Shown piece after piece: positions 41,026-51,767 of a DNA stretch of 64,000 nt. Both the position numbers and the translations under genes were made by a program. Position 1 is the stretch's first letter, and every line of letters begins with the position of its first letter. The notes beneath the pieces were generated by a model. It did not search any database. It had not been told where the DNA came from and saw only the letters and a program-made list of their open reading frames with translations. Location of the stretch: positions 1 to 64,000 of the forward strand of contig JAATEV010000068.1 in NCBI GenBank assembly GCA_015655585.1, in the 5' to 3' direction. Source of the stretch: Terriglobales bacterium (GTDB taxonomy: Bacteria; Acidobacteriota; Terriglobia; Terriglobales; Acidobacteriaceae).

Positions 41026-42844
41026 TGCTCAACTCCGTGAGTTTGATGTGGGTGTTGCGGGGCCGGTAGCTGGTGATGTCGAGCGACCAGGTTGTGGCTT
41101 CGGTCTCCGCATCTTTGGCACAGGGGGTAAAGCCAAGCTTACCATAGTGATCGGCGACCATAGCGTTCTTGGCGGTGGGCAGGTAGTAGCCGTAGATGGT
41201 ATTGACTCCGGCTTTGGCGGCGAGCTCTGCGACTCGGTCCAGCATGGCCAGTTCCATGTCTCGCTTGAGGACGCGGCAACTCATGAGCCAGAGATCGAGA
41301 TGGAGCGCGGGGCCTTCGACGCAGCCTAAGACTACAGAGACGAGGCCGTTGTCGCCGAAGCGGTCGGTGAGACGGCCGTAGACGCCGATCTGGCCGGTGG
41401 CGAGGGCGGACTCCATCTCGGCGAGGGTGTAGCGGCGGGTGGTGAGGTTGAACTGGTTGGTCTTGTTGGTGAGCTGGACGATGCGCTCCATGTAGACGGG
41501 GCGGAAGGGCTCGATCTCGGCGGTCATTTCGAGGGAGTCGAGGTACTCGCCGTAGTTGGCGAAGCGGGCCTCGGCGCTGGAGCGCTGGGCGTTCTCCTCG
41601 TACTGGCGAGCACGCTGGAGGTCGTCTTTGCCTAGAGAGACGGTCTCGAAGTAGCGGGCGGCCTCGATGATGGCGGCGTATTTGGATACGTCGTCGCCTA
41701 CTTCGGGGACGGCGATGCCGGGAATCTGAGCCTCGACGATGGCGCGTTCGGCTGGGTTGTCGTCGACGAAGACGAAGCTGTCGACGCCGAGGTTGAGCTC
41801 GCGGGCGATGGCCAGGATGTTCTCATGCTTGGGCTCCCAGTTGGCCTTGAAGGCGGCGAAGTGCTCAAGCTGGAGGACGGAGTCGGGGTGAGCGAAGCCC
41901 TGGCGGGCGATCTCGTCGTCGTTCTTGGAGCAGACGGCCAGGAGGATGCCGCGGTTGCGGAGGGAGAGGCAGTACTGCTGGAAGGCGGTATAGGCCTCGG
42001 CGAGAGGGGTCTCGCGACCGATGCGGATCTTGTCGGGGCCGTCGTCGCCGATGATGCCGCCCCAGAGGGTGTTGTCGAGGTCGAGGACGAGGCACTTGCG
42101 GGATTTGCCGTAGACGGCGCGGACGATGGAGGTAAGAGAGCGGGCGATGGCGAAGCTGCCCTGAACGGTGGTGGCGAGCTTGTAGCTGCACCAGCGGCTG
42201 AGGTCAGCCCAATGGTCGAGGCCGAGGCGCGCGGCGATGCTCTGGATGTCCTGCAGGATGAGGCGGGGGTCTTCGGCAGAGGCGCGGGCTAGCTGGAGGT
42301 TGAGCTCGTTGACGAAGCGGGTGCGGCCACCGGGGCTTACAGCGTCGAGATTGCCGAGGATGGCGGTGGCGGGCGTATCGAAGTTGTTCTGGATGATCTG
42401 GGCGCTGGTGTGCTCTTCGAGCGATTGCCAGATGCGGCGGAAGCGGGCGATCTCGGAGGAGACGAGGGCGGAGAGATCGTCTTCGGTGGTGGAGAGCGAG
42501 GGCCAGCCCTGAATGTTGACGGAGGTGGTGTGGATGTAGATGAGGTCGGGACGGAAGTCGGCGACGAGATGGGGTTCGAGGACGGCGTCTTCGTAGTAGC
42601 GGTTGTACTCGGACTGATAGAAGACGGGCTTGAAGCCGCTGTCGAGGAGGAGAATTTCGAGGAGGTCTACGAGCTCGTTGGTGGTGGAGCCGCCGAGGAC
42701 GGCGATGCGGACCTCGTAGAGGTTGGAACGGGTGAGGAGCTGCCGACGCAAGCCCTTGCGTTTGAGCTGGATGGTTTCAATCGGCAGGGTGTCGAGGCGC
42801 ATGGAATCAGGGCTCATAGAGTCGGGGCGCATAGATAGGTTCAT
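41018..42844 (-). CDS. FkbH-like HAD-IIIC family protein (possible glyceryl-ACP forming)
   Basis: KCLVLDLDNTLWGGIIGDDG HAD motif; FVFVDDNPAERAIVEAQIPGIAVPEVGDD; C-terminal acyltransferase-like region. ORF can extend to 42919. Confidence 0.9.
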   Translation of the reverse strand: MNLSMRPDSMSPDSMRLDTLPIETIQLKRKGLRRQLLTRSNLYEVRIAVLGGSTTNELVDLLEILLLDSGFKPVFYQSEYNRYYEDAVLEPHLVADFRPDLIYIHTTSVNIQGWPSLSTTEDDLSALVSSEIARFRRIWQSLEEHTSAQIIQNNFDTPATAILGNLDAVSPGGRTRFVNELNLQLARASAEDPRLILQDIQSIAARLGLDHWADLSRWCSYKLATTVQGSFAIARSLTSIVRAVYGKSRKCLVLDLDNTLWGGIIGDDGPDKIRIGRETPLAEAYTAFQQYCLSLRNRGILLAVCSKNDDEIARQGFAHPDSVLQLEHFAAFKANWEPKHENILAIARELNLGVDSFVFVDDNPAERAIVEAQIPGIAVPEVGDDVSKYAAIIEAARYFETVSLGKDDLQRARQYEENAQRSSAEARFANYGEYLDSLEMTAEIEPFRPVYMERIVQLTNKTNQFNLTTRRYTLAEMESALATGQIGVYGRLTDRFGDNGLVSVVLGCVEGPALHLDLWLMSCRVLKRDMELAMLDRVAELAAKAGVNTIYGYYLPTAKNAMVADHYGKLGFTPCAKDAETEATTWSLDITSYRPRNTHIKLTELSNG

Positions 42845-43018
42845 GCTACACAAAGAATTTGTGATTCGTGTTTCATTCGGGCGCTGGAGGAAGGATGCCA
42901 GCTCCGATTTATTTAGCATGGCTATTTTTGCTGGAGCGGGACGGGCATTGCTAGAATAGGAGGGTCACCATCCGCGCTGGATATTGTGTCCGGCTCATAC
43001 CTTCTGGAGGAAGTTGTT

Positions 43019-44188
43019 TTGGCTAAACGCGACCGTTTTCTTTTTACAAGTGAATCTGTAACCGAAGGGCATCCCGACAAGATCGCCGACCAGGTCTCCG
43101 ATGCAATTCTGGACGCCTGCCTGGCGCAAGACCCCTTCAGCCGCGTGGCGTGCGAGACGCTGACCTGCACGGGTCTGGTAGTGGTTGCGGGCGAGATTAC
43201 GACGAAGGCCTATGTGGACTTCCAGAGCCTGGTGCGCGGAACGGTGGCGGCGATTGGGTATGACAACGCTCTGTATGGCTTCGACTCGAATACGTGCGCG
43301 GTGATCTCGACGATCAACAAGCAGTCGGGCGATATCGCGATGGGCGTGGATACGGGCGGCGCGGGCGACCAGGGCATGATGTTCGGGTATGCGACGAACG
43401 AGACGCCGGAGCTGATGCCGACGCCGATCTCGCTGGCGCACAAGCTGGCGTTCCGGTTGAGCGAGGTTCGCAAGAACGGCCTGATGGCGTATCTGCGGCC
43501 GGACGGCAAGAGCCAGGTGACGGTAGAGTACGACCAGAACCACAAGCCGGTGCGTGTGGATGCAGTCGTCATCTCGACGCAGCACGCGGAGAACGTAGGC
43601 AACGACGAGCTGCGCGCGGACATTCTGAAAAACGTGATTCAGCATGTGATTCCGGCGGAGTTGCTGGACCAGGATACGAAGTACCACATCAACCCGACGG
43701 GGCGGTTTGTGGTCGGTGGACCGATGGGCGATACGGGCCTGACCGGTCGCAAGATCATTGTGGACACATACGGCGGCATGGGCCGGCATGGCGGCGGAGC
43801 CTTCAGCGGTAAGGACTCGACGAAGGTGGACCGCTCGGCGGCCTATATGGCGCGGTACGTGGCGAAGAACATCGTCGCGGCCGGGCTGGCTGATCGCGTG
43901 GAAGTGCAGCTTGCGTATGCGATCGGCGTGGCAGAGCCGGTGAGCGTGCTGGTGGATACGTTCGGCACGGGCAAGGTAGACGAGACGAAGCTAGAAGAGC
44001 TGGTGCGGAAGAACTTCTCGCTGACGCCGAAGGGCATTATCGAGAGCCTCGACCTGCGGAAGCCGATCTTCAAGGCTACGGCTGCTTATGGCCACTTTGG
44101 CCGCACGGGCGAGGGTTTCAAGTGGGAGAACACGGACAAAGCTGCTGCTCTGAAGGAGCAGGCGAGTCTGGAAGCTGCTGCCAAGTAA
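43019..44188 (+). CDS. metK: S-adenosylmethionine synthetase
   Basis: [26 protein letters not shown]...[12 protein letters not shown]...[22 protein letters not shown] start inferred at 43019. Confidence 0.97.
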   Translation: MAKRDRFLFTSESVTEGHPDKIADQVSDAILDACLAQDPFSRVACETLTCTGLVVVAGEITTKAYVDFQSLVRGTVAAIGYDNALYGFDSNTCAVISTINKQSGDIAMGVDTGGAGDQGMMFGYATNETPELMPTPISLAHKLAFRLSEVRKNGLMAYLRPDGKSQVTVEYDQNHKPVRVDAVVISTQHAENVGNDELRADILKNVIQHVIPAELLDQDTKYHINPTGRFVVGGPMGDTGLTGRKIIVDTYGGMGRHGGGAFSGKDSTKVDRSAAYMARYVAKNIVAAGLADRVEVQLAYAIGVAEPVSVLVDTFGTGKVDETKLEELVRKNFSLTPKGIIESLDLRKPIFKATAAYGHFGRTGEGFKWENTDKAAALKEQASLEAAAK

Positions 44189-44212
44189 CCTGCATACAAA
44201 GTCTGGAAAGAT

Positions 44213-44246
44213 GGGCGGGCCTTTGGGCTCGCCTTCTTCTTTTTGG
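44213..44246 (+). terminator. Probable terminator after metK
   Basis: gGGCGGGCctttggGCTCGCCttcttcttttt. Confidence 0.55.
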
Positions 44247-44591
44247 GCATGTGGAAGCTGCTGGGGTTAGTTTGGAGACCCTAGGCTTCTTCGCTTTCGT
44301 ATCGACCGTAAGGCTGCAAGGAAGCACATCCCCGCGAGCAGGGCGGAACGAAGAGGATGATCGAGTCTCATTGCCTCAAGGGCTAAGAATATCCCGAGCA
44401 GAAACAACGTGATTTCAAACATTCGATCAAACATGGAGGTATGCTACTTCTCTTTCGACCATCCCTGACAGATTTTTCTTCGAGGGAGACCTTCTCTCTG
44501 AGGTTGATCTCTGGAGAAAGATAGAGGAAACTGCCGCTATTGCCTGATTTGCATCTCATGTAAGACCACCCCCTGTAGAAACGAGGGTTCG

Positions 44592-45500
44592 ATGCTGATC
44601 AAGTCTGAGTTCGATATTCAGTTCCATCTTCCTGTGCCTGCGCCCATGGTGGCGATACTGCATCTGCATCCTACGCTTGAGCCGCTGGTGAGAGCGGGCA
44701 ATGAACTTCGAGTGGAGCATATCGATGGCGAGACGAAGACCGATATTGTTACCTCGGAGTTTCGCGATGGGTTTGGGAATCGCTGTACGCGATTCATGAT
44801 GCCAGCGGGCGCGATACGGTTGAGCGGTGAGAGCATCGTGGAGATGGAGGGCCTGCCGGATGAGGTTCCGATGAAGGCGCAGCAGGCGCCGGTGGAAGAG
44901 CTGCCGGATGAGGTGTTGCAGTATCTGCTGCCTAGCCGGTACTGCCAGGTAGACCAGTTTGGAGCGATTGCGCAGGACCTGTTCGGATGGATGGCTCCGG
45001 GATGGGCCAGGGCGGCGGCGATTCGCGACTGGGTGCATGAGAAGGTGGCGTTCCATTACCTGGCGGCGCGGCCTACGAAGACCGCGATGGATGTGTTTTC
45101 GGAGCGGACCGGAGTGTGCCGGGACTTTCAACATCTGGCCATTACTCTGTCGCGCTGCCAGAATATTCCGGCGCGTTATGTGACAGGGTATGTGGGGGAC
45201 ATTCGTCGGCCATATAGCGGGCCGGGCGACTTCAGCGCATGGTATGAGGTGTTTCTGGATGGGCGCTGGGTGACGATGGACGCTCGGCATAATGAGCCGC
45301 GCCTTGGGCGCATCCTGATGGCAACGGGGCGGGACGCAGCGGATGTGGCGATCACAACCTCGTTCGGCAATGCGATCCTGACGCACTTCTACGTGGAGAG
45401 CAGCGAGGTGCTGGAGGATGGGACGAGGGTGCCTCCGTTACCGGTGGAGACTCCGATGGAGAGTCCCGAGCGCGTCGCGGTTCAGAGTCTGGCGGAGTAG
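44592..45500 (+). CDS. Transglutaminase-like family protein
   Basis: ERTGVCRDFQHLAITLSRCQNIPARYVTGYVGD...DFSAWYEVFLDGRWVTMDARHNEP (Cys-His-Asp). Confidence 0.93.
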   Translation: MLIKSEFDIQFHLPVPAPMVAILHLHPTLEPLVRAGNELRVEHIDGETKTDIVTSEFRDGFGNRCTRFMMPAGAIRLSGESIVEMEGLPDEVPMKAQQAPVEELPDEVLQYLLPSRYCQVDQFGAIAQDLFGWMAPGWARAAAIRDWVHEKVAFHYLAARPTKTAMDVFSERTGVCRDFQHLAITLSRCQNIPARYVTGYVGDIRRPYSGPGDFSAWYEVFLDGRWVTMDARHNEPRLGRILMATGRDAADVAITTSFGNAILTHFYVESSEVLEDGTRVPPLPVETPMESPERVAVQSLAE

Positions 45501-45985
45501 AAGGTGTAGGTGGCGGTGTAAGGAACGCGGATGGTGATGTCGAGGTGCTGGGCATCGCAGCCGGTGGCGGGAGCATTGCCGCCCTGGGTGTTGGAGCGGC
45601 GGATGTACTCAACCTTGGAAAAGATACCGGAGCCAGTGGAGGCGGCAGGCTTGAGGAGGAGCCAGGGAACCGCGGAGGCGGCAGGTGAGGCTTTCGCGAT
45701 GACCTGACCTCTGACGGTGCTGGCGTCTTCGGTTGACTTCCAGATGGGGCCTGCTCCGTGGGTGGCTACGGTTTTGCCGGTGGCGTTGGTGAGAGTGGCT
45801 TCCGGGGCTTGAAAGACCCATTGCGGCGAGCCGGAGACCTGTTGGCAGGCGTAAATCTGCACTCCTTTGCCGGTGGCGGTGAGGATGGGCTGCTGGCCGG
45901 ATGGCGGGAGGGTGGGGTCTTGCGCGGAAAGAGCTGCGGGAAGGACGAGGAGGGCGGCGAGAAGGAGTTTGGGGAGAGTGGGCAT
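45482..45985 (-). CDS. Secreted DUF3455-like protein
   Basis: Signal peptide MPTLPKLLLAALLVLPAALSAQ; GKGVQIYACQQVSGSPQWVFQAPEATL...HGAGPIWKSTEDASTVRGQV. Confidence 0.75.
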   Translation of the reverse strand: MPTLPKLLLAALLVLPAALSAQDPTLPPSGQQPILTATGKGVQIYACQQVSGSPQWVFQAPEATLTNATGKTVATHGAGPIWKSTEDASTVRGQVIAKASPAASAVPWLLLKPAASTGSGIFSKVEYIRRSNTQGGNAPATGCDAQHLDITIRVPYTATYTFYSARL

Positions 45986-46095
45986 ATCGCTGTCGAGTGT
46001 ACCGCGTGGAGATTGGAGAGGTGTTTCAGGAGGGGATCGAGTTTGAGGATACGAAACGGAGTGTGCGTGCAGCGGGCGAATGGGAAGATACTGGA

Positions 46096-47205
46096 ATGAT
46101 GGCGAACGAGAAGACGAAGACGGGTCTGGGATATACGGCTCCGGGGTATTTTGCGGGCAGGCAGTGGCAGCAGGTGCTGACGCGGGACGCAAGCGCAGAT
46201 GGGCAGTTTGTGTATGCGGTGAAGTCCACGATGATCTATTGCAGACCGAGCTGCGCGAGCCGCAAGCCGATGCGGAGGCAGGTGAGCTTCTTCCCTACCC
46301 CGGCTCTGGCCGAGGCCGCGGGATACAGGGCGTGCAAGCGATGCGAGCCGGAGCGGGCAGAGGCAAAGGCCGATCCGCAGGCCGGGGCGATTGCCGCGGT
46401 GACGGAGTATCTGAAGGAGCACGCGGAGGAACGGGTCAGGCTGGAGGATGTGTCGAAGGCCACGGGAGTGGGGCGGCTGACGATTCTGCGCGGGTTCAAG
46501 CGGGTGCTTGGGGTGAGTCCGGGGCAGTATGCGAAGCAGGCTCGGCTGGCGAAGTTCAAAGAGAAGGTGAAGGAGCCGAAGAAGAGAACGATTACGGAAG
46601 CGATCTACGAGGCGGGGTATGGGTCGAGCAGCAGGCTGTATGAGACGAGCACGGCTGCGCTGGGGATGACGCCTCGCGTGATGCGGGAGGGTGGCGCGGG
46701 GCTGAGGATTCGGTATTGCATGACGGGGTCTCCGCTGGGACGAATGCTGGTGGCGGCTACCGATATGGGCGTGTGTTCGATTACGTTTGGCAAGAACGAT
46801 GCGGAGCTGCTTGCTGGGCTGAGGGAGGGGTTTTCCAAGGCAGAACTGGTGGCAGCCAAGGGAAATACGGGCTGGCTGGCTGATGCGGTGGAGTTTGTGG
46901 CCAGCCAGTTGAGCGAGCATCCGCTGGCGGCGAAGTTTCCGCTGGATGTGCGGGCTACGGCGTTTCAGCAACGGGTGTGGAAGGCGCTGCGGGAGATTCC
47001 GAGAGGCGAGACGCGGAGCTACTCGGAGCTGGCGGCGCAGATAGGTTCGCCGACGGCTACGCGGGCGGTGGCGGGAGCGTGCGCGGCAAATCCGGTGGCG
47101 GTGGCGGTGCCTTGCCATCGGGTGGTGGGGAAGGATGGATCGCTGACTGGATACAGGTGGGGCGTGGAGCGGAAGCGGAGGCTGCTGGAGGCGGAGAGTA
47201 GATAA
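46096..47205 (+). CDS. ada: Ada: methylated-DNA-[protein]-cysteine methyltransferase / AraC-type regulator
   Basis: STMIYCRPSCASRKP...YRACKRCEP zinc site; AraC HTH; AVPCHRVVGKDGSLTGYRWG MGMT site. Confidence 0.94.
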   Translation: MMANEKTKTGLGYTAPGYFAGRQWQQVLTRDASADGQFVYAVKSTMIYCRPSCASRKPMRRQVSFFPTPALAEAAGYRACKRCEPERAEAKADPQAGAIAAVTEYLKEHAEERVRLEDVSKATGVGRLTILRGFKRVLGVSPGQYAKQARLAKFKEKVKEPKKRTITEAIYEAGYGSSSRLYETSTAALGMTPRVMREGGAGLRIRYCMTGSPLGRMLVAATDMGVCSITFGKNDAELLAGLREGFSKAELVAAKGNTGWLADAVEFVASQLSEHPLAAKFPLDVRATAFQQRVWKALREIPRGETRSYSELAAQIGSPTATRAVAGACAANPVAVAVPCHRVVGKDGSLTGYRWGVERKRRLLEAESR

Positions 47206-47333
47206 CGATTTTCATGTGATTGAAAATGCGCTGTTTTCTTCCGAATGAAATGTAGAGTGGCTGGGCGGCAGGGACGGACTGATATTCTGGAATGGCTTGA
47301 AATCTATTTTTGATAACTGGAACGAGGGAAAGC

Positions 47334-48776
47334 ATGGCTACAGCAACCGTGGATAAGATTGCGGCAGAGTATAAGGTCGCGGACATATCGCTGGCGGATT
47401 TCGGACGCAAAGAGATCGACATCGCCGAGCAGGAGATGCCGGGATTGATGTCGATCCGCAACAAGTATGCCGCGGGCAAGCCGCTGGCAGGGGTTCGCGT
47501 GACGGGCTCGCTGCACATGACGATTCAGACGGCGGTGCTGATCGAGACGATGGTAGCCCTGGGCGCGAACGTTCGCTGGGCGAGCTGCAATATCTTCTCG
47601 ACGCAGGACCATGCGGCGGCGGCGATTGCTGCGGCGGGCGTACCGGTGTTTGCATGGAAGGGCGAGACGCTGGAGGAATACTGGTGGTGTACGAATAAGG
47701 CGCTGAGCTTCCCAGACGGAAACGGCGGCCTGCTGGGTCCGCAGCTTGTGATCGATGACGGCGGCGACGTGACGCTGCTGATCCACAAGGGCGTGGACCT
47801 GGAGAAGGGCGATAAGTGGGTCGATTCGCCTTCGGGTTCGCAGGAGGAAGAGGTCATCAAGGCGCTGCTGAAGTCAGTCCATGCCGAGACGCCAACGCGT
47901 TGGCAGGAAGTGGCGAAGGAGTGGCGCGGTGTCAGCGAAGAGACGACGACGGGCGTTCACCGGCTGTACCAGATGTTCGAGAAGGGCCAGTTGCTGGTAC
48001 CGGCGATTAATGTAAACGATTCAGTTACAAAATCGAAGTTCGACAACCTGTACGGCTGCCGCGAGTCGCTGGTGGACGGCATCAAACGCGCGACGGACGT
48101 GATGATCGCGGGCAAGGTGGCGGTGGTCTGCGGATACGGCGACGTGGGCAAGGGCTCGGCAGCTTCGCTGCGCGGACTGGGCGCTCGCGTGATCGTGACG
48201 GAGATCGATCCGATCAATGCATTGCAGGCGGCGATGGAGGGTTACGAAGTCACGACGCTCGAAGAGACGCTGGGACACGGCGATATCTATGTGACCTGCA
48301 CGGGCAACGTGGACATCATCACGGTGGAGCACATGAAGCTGATGAAGGACCAAGCGATTGTGTGCAACATCGGCCACTTCGACAATGAGATCCAGATGGA
48401 GCCTCTGAACGCTCTGCCGGGCGTGAAGAAGCTGAACATCAAGCCGCAGGTGGACAAGTATACGTTCGAGAGCGGCAACAGCATTTTTGTGCTTGCAGAA
48501 GGACGGCTGGTGAACCTGGGCTGCGCGACGGGCCACCCGAGCTTCGTGATGTCGAACAGCTTCGCCAACCAGACACTGGCGCAGCTCGACCTGTGGAAAA
48601 ACAAGGACACCTACAAGGTAGGCATTTACATTCTGCCGAAGAAGCTGGACGAAGAGGTTGCGCGGTTGCACCTGGAGAAGATCGGCGTGAAGCTGACGAC
48701 ACTCTCGCAGAAGCAGGCGGATTATCTGAGCGTTCCGGTGGAAGGGCCTTACAAGGCGGAGCACTACCGCTACTAG
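47334..48776 (+). CDS. ahcY: Adenosylhomocysteinase
   Basis: [22 protein letters not shown]...[29 protein letters not shown]...C-terminal YKAEHYRY. Confidence 0.98.
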   Translation: MATATVDKIAAEYKVADISLADFGRKEIDIAEQEMPGLMSIRNKYAAGKPLAGVRVTGSLHMTIQTAVLIETMVALGANVRWASCNIFSTQDHAAAAIAAAGVPVFAWKGETLEEYWWCTNKALSFPDGNGGLLGPQLVIDDGGDVTLLIHKGVDLEKGDKWVDSPSGSQEEEVIKALLKSVHAETPTRWQEVAKEWRGVSEETTTGVHRLYQMFEKGQLLVPAINVNDSVTKSKFDNLYGCRESLVDGIKRATDVMIAGKVAVVCGYGDVGKGSAASLRGLGARVIVTEIDPINALQAAMEGYEVTTLEETLGHGDIYVTCTGNVDIITVEHMKLMKDQAIVCNIGHFDNEIQMEPLNALPGVKKLNIKPQVDKYTFESGNSIFVLAEGRLVNLGCATGHPSFVMSNSFANQTLAQLDLWKNKDTYKVGIYILPKKLDEEVARLHLEKIGVKLTTLSQKQADYLSVPVEGPYKAEHYRY

Positions 48777-48796
48777 AATTGTGCTGTTGGAAGACG

Positions 48797-48834
48797 AGGC
48801 CGCCGGGGAACCCCCTGGCGGCCTTTGCTTTTTC
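48797..48834. terminator. Terminator between convergent ahcY and DUF4397 gene
   Basis: GGCCGCCGGGGaaCCCCCTGGCGGCCtttgcttttt. Confidence 0.85.
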
Positions 48835-49610
48835 TAGCTGCCGGGGGCGTCGAAGTCGTCGGCGGTGATGACCTGAAGGCTGGGAGGGGTGGTTAGCGGC
48901 TGGTCTATGAGGACGAAGGTGCGAGCCGCTCCGGAGACATAGGTGACCTGGGAGCCGGAGTAGGAGGAGGTAGGCGGGGTGGAGGGCGGGAGAACGGGGG
49001 AGACGATGCTCGATGTGGTGGGAGGGGCGGCAGGAGTGGTTCCGGCGGGGTAGATGACGATGCTGTAGGCTCCGGCGGCAACGTTGAAATAGCCGGTGTT
49101 GGTGCCGAGGGTTACGTTGGTGGCGATTGGCGCGACGGCGGTGATCTTCTGGCCGGAAGGGACGAGGTAGATATCGACGGCCCCGACGCGGGTGGCCTGG
49201 CCGACGAAGCGGAGCGCGATTTGGCCGGTAGGCGCGGACTGAGAGAGATCGGTGAGGGTGATCTGCTGGAGGTTGGCCGCGGTGTTGCCGATCAGCACGG
49301 TGTACTGCTGGTAGGACGCGATGGTCACCTTGGAGGAAGAGACGACCTGCCGGGAGCCAGCGGTATCGGCGTTGATGATGTAGCTGCCGGGGGAGATGGG
49401 GATGTATGAGCTGACGGTGCCGAAGCCAAGGTTATAGGCGAGCGCGGTGCTGTTCTGGTAGATGTCGAGGCCGGGAGCGTCGGGAGAGGCCGTGATGATT
49501 CGTAGCTGCGAGTACTGCGGGTTGCCGTTGATTGCCTGGCAACCGGAGAGCGTGCCGATGGAGAGAGCGGCAGCGATGAGACCAGCGAGATGGCGAAGTC
49601 CTGAAGGCAT
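48834..49610 (-). CDS. DUF4397-type lipoprotein
   Basis: Lipobox IGTLSGCQA; LRIITASPDAPGLDIYQNSTALAYNLGFGTVSSYIPISPGSYIINADTAGS. Confidence 0.85.
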   Translation of the reverse strand: MPSGLRHLAGLIAAALSIGTLSGCQAINGNPQYSQLRIITASPDAPGLDIYQNSTALAYNLGFGTVSSYIPISPGSYIINADTAGSRQVVSSSKVTIASYQQYTVLIGNTAANLQQITLTDLSQSAPTGQIALRFVGQATRVGAVDIYLVPSGQKITAVAPIATNVTLGTNTGYFNVAAGAYSIVIYPAGTTPAAPPTTSSIVSPVLPPSTPPTSSYSGSQVTYVSGAARTFVLIDQPLTTPPSLQVITADDFDAPGS

Positions 49611-49819
49611 TGACCGTCGGCACAGAAGATCGTTCAGGCTGAGTTCCCTGTACGAAACACTCTAACCTATTTTCGAGCAGAGGGCGATGAAACTCGCTGG
49701 CTGGAAGTGACACATTTGGGGCAGATACGGGCAGTGCTTCCCGTATGGGGACGCTGGTTGTGCTGGAGATGCTGGCTGCGCTGGGGAGGCAGCCAGCTTG
49801 TTATGGGGATGCAAACGGG

Positions 49820-50137
49820 CTATTTTTGGGCTGCGTGAGTGGCGACGATCCGGTCGCGGATGCCTTCGTAGGTATTTTGCGGGATGATGCCGCGGGTGGC
49901 GAGCTGGTTTTTCGCGGTGTATGGGCGGCCCTCAATGATGCGCTTGACGTAGACGTCTCCGATGCCGGGGAGGGCCTTGAGCTGGGCTGGGGTGGCGGTG
50001 TTGATGTCGAGCGGAGCGGAGGCCGCTGCGGGTGTTTTGGCCTGTGCGTGGAGAGGGATGGCAGGGGCGACGGCGAGAAGAAACGCGGCGGCGAGAAGAA
50101 ACGCGGCGGCGAGAAGCTTGCGCCGGAGAGGGAACAT
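49820..50137 (-). CDS. Secreted ComEA-like helix-hairpin-helix protein
   Basis: Signal peptide then DINTATPAQLKALPGIGDVYVKRIIEGRPY. Confidence 0.85.
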   Translation of the reverse strand: MFPLRRKLLAAAFLLAAAFLLAVAPAIPLHAQAKTPAAASAPLDINTATPAQLKALPGIGDVYVKRIIEGRPYTAKNQLATRGIIPQNTYEGIRDRIVATHAAQK

Positions 50138-50367
50138 GCGGGGATCTCCTTTGGGATGATGGACTTCCATGCGGAAGAGTACGGGAGCGGTGAGGGGTGC
50201 GTCAATGGACTGGGTGGGGGACTGAATGGGGTGAACGCAGTTGCTCGGTGGAGGGAGGGTTTGTGGGAGTTTCGTGAATCTTTGGTGTCCCGGGTAGATT
50301 TGGGTTGATTTTGGGTCTACTTTGGGTTGACTTTCCGGCGAAGACGAGGCTACCCTGAAAGTCAGAG

Positions 50368-50451
50368 ATGAGCTTCCGTCGCTTCCATCACGGGCATCAC
50401 CATCATCATGCGCAGAGCGTGTTGGCGGCTGTGTCCGGTGTAGCGAAGTAA
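50368..50451 (+). CDS. hisL: Histidine operon leader peptide MSFRRFHHGHHHHHAQSVLAAVSGVAK
   Basis: ATG...TAA with seven His codons (cat cac ggg cat cac cat cat cat) directly upstream of a terminator hairpin and hisI. Confidence 0.85.
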   Translation: MSFRRFHHGHHHHHAQSVLAAVSGVAK

Positions 50452-50474
50452 CGAACGCTAACCCAAGGATTCCG

Positions 50475-50513
50475 AAAGGCCCGCTGACGCGCACACCGCG
50501 AGCGGGCCTTTTT
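50475..50513 (+). terminator. his operon attenuator terminator
   Basis: aaAGGCCCGCTgacgcgcacaccgcgAGCGGGCCTtttt between hisL and hisI. Confidence 0.85.
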
Positions 50514-50543
50514 CTGTTGCGTAGACGATGTAGGAGAGATGAG

Positions 50544-50885
50544 ATGAGTGAAGCAATAGCAATTGATTTTGAGAAGATGGACGGCCTGGTTCCGGGCATG
50601 GTCCAGGACGCGAAGACGGGCGAGATCCTGATGCTCGGCTTTTTGAACGAGACCAGCTATGCGAAGACGCTGGAGACGGGATTTGTAACCTTCTGGAGCA
50701 GGACTCGACAGAAGCTCTGGATGAAGGGCGAGACCAGCGGCAACCGGCTGCGCGTGGTCAGCGCCTCGACCGATTGCGACAGCGATGCACTGCTGTTCAA
50801 GGTCGAGGTAGAGGGCGATGGACTGGTGTGCCACGAGGGCACGGTGAGCTGTTTCACGAAAGACATTCCTATGGAGGCAAAGTGA
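50544..50885 (+). CDS. hisI: Phosphoribosyl-AMP cyclohydrolase
   Basis: [21 protein letters not shown]...[19 protein letters not shown]...[12 protein letters not shown]. Confidence 0.97.
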   Translation: MSEAIAIDFEKMDGLVPGMVQDAKTGEILMLGFLNETSYAKTLETGFVTFWSRTRQKLWMKGETSGNRLRVVSASTDCDSDALLFKVEVEGDGLVCHEGTVSCFTKDIPMEAK

Positions 50886-51760
50886 GCGAGAAGAAGCTGA
50901 AGCTGGGGATTCCGAAGGGCAGTCTGCAGGATGCCACGATTGCGTTGTTCGAACGGGCGGGATGGAGGATCTTCGCGAACGGGCGGAGCTACTTCCCTAC
51001 GATCGACGATGAAGAGATTGAGTGCATGTTGGTGCGCGCGCAGGAGATGGCTCGCTATGTGGAGCACGGCGCACTGGATGCGGGACTGACCGGCAACGAC
51101 TGGATTCAGGAGAACCAGCACGATGTGGAGTACATCACGAGCTTGACCTACTCCAAGCAGAGCCGCCAGAAGGTGAAGTGGGTGCTTGCTGTGCCGGAAG
51201 ACTCGCCGTATGAGAAGCCGGAGGACCTGCGCGGCAAAATTATTGCCACGGAGCTGGTGGAGTTCACGAAGCGGTACTTTGCCTCGAAGAACATTCCGGT
51301 GACGGTGGAGTTTAGCTGGGGCGCGACCGAGGTGAAGCCTCCGACGCTGGCGGACGCGATCGTCGAGGTGACGGAGACGGGGTCGAGCCTACGGGCGAAC
51401 CGGCTGCGGATCATCGAGACGCTGATGGAGAGCGAGACGCAGTTGATTGCGAACAAGACCTCCTACGAAGATGCGTGGAAACGCGAGAAGGTGGAGAACA
51501 TCTCTCTGATGCTGAACGCCGCGATTGCCGCGCAGGGCCGCGTGGGACTGATGCTGAATACCAAGCGGGCTGACCTTGCGAAGGTGATTGGGGTGCTTCC
51601 GGCGCTGAACTCGCCTACGGTGTCGCAGTTGAGCGATGCGGAGTGGGTGGCGCTGAATACGATTCTGGATGAGTCGCTGGTGCGGGACGTGATTCCGCGG
51701 CTGAAGGCTGCCGGAGCCACGGGCATCGTAGAGTATCCGTTGAGCAAGGTTGTGCTGTAG
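50882..51760 (+). CDS. hisG: ATP phosphoribosyltransferase (long form)
   Basis: GTG start overlapping hisI stop; [22 protein letters not shown]...[12 protein letters not shown]...[14 protein letters not shown]. Confidence 0.97.
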   Translation: MSEKKLKLGIPKGSLQDATIALFERAGWRIFANGRSYFPTIDDEEIECMLVRAQEMARYVEHGALDAGLTGNDWIQENQHDVEYITSLTYSKQSRQKVKWVLAVPEDSPYEKPEDLRGKIIATELVEFTKRYFASKNIPVTVEFSWGATEVKPPTLADAIVEVTETGSSLRANRLRIIETLMESETQLIANKTSYEDAWKREKVENISLMLNAAIAAQGRVGLMLNTKRADLAKVIGVLPALNSPTVSQLSDAEWVALNTILDESLVRDVIPRLKAAGATGIVEYPLSKVVL

Positions 51761-51767
51761 AAGGTTT

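Noticed and set aside
45766-47118. 450-aa minus-strand ORF opposite ada
   Set aside because: Arg/His/Pro-rich shadow; the plus strand encodes a clear Ada protein.
47206-47333. SAH riboswitch upstream of ahcY, and SAM riboswitch upstream of metK
   Set aside because: Conserved riboswitch core sequences were not found in either leader.
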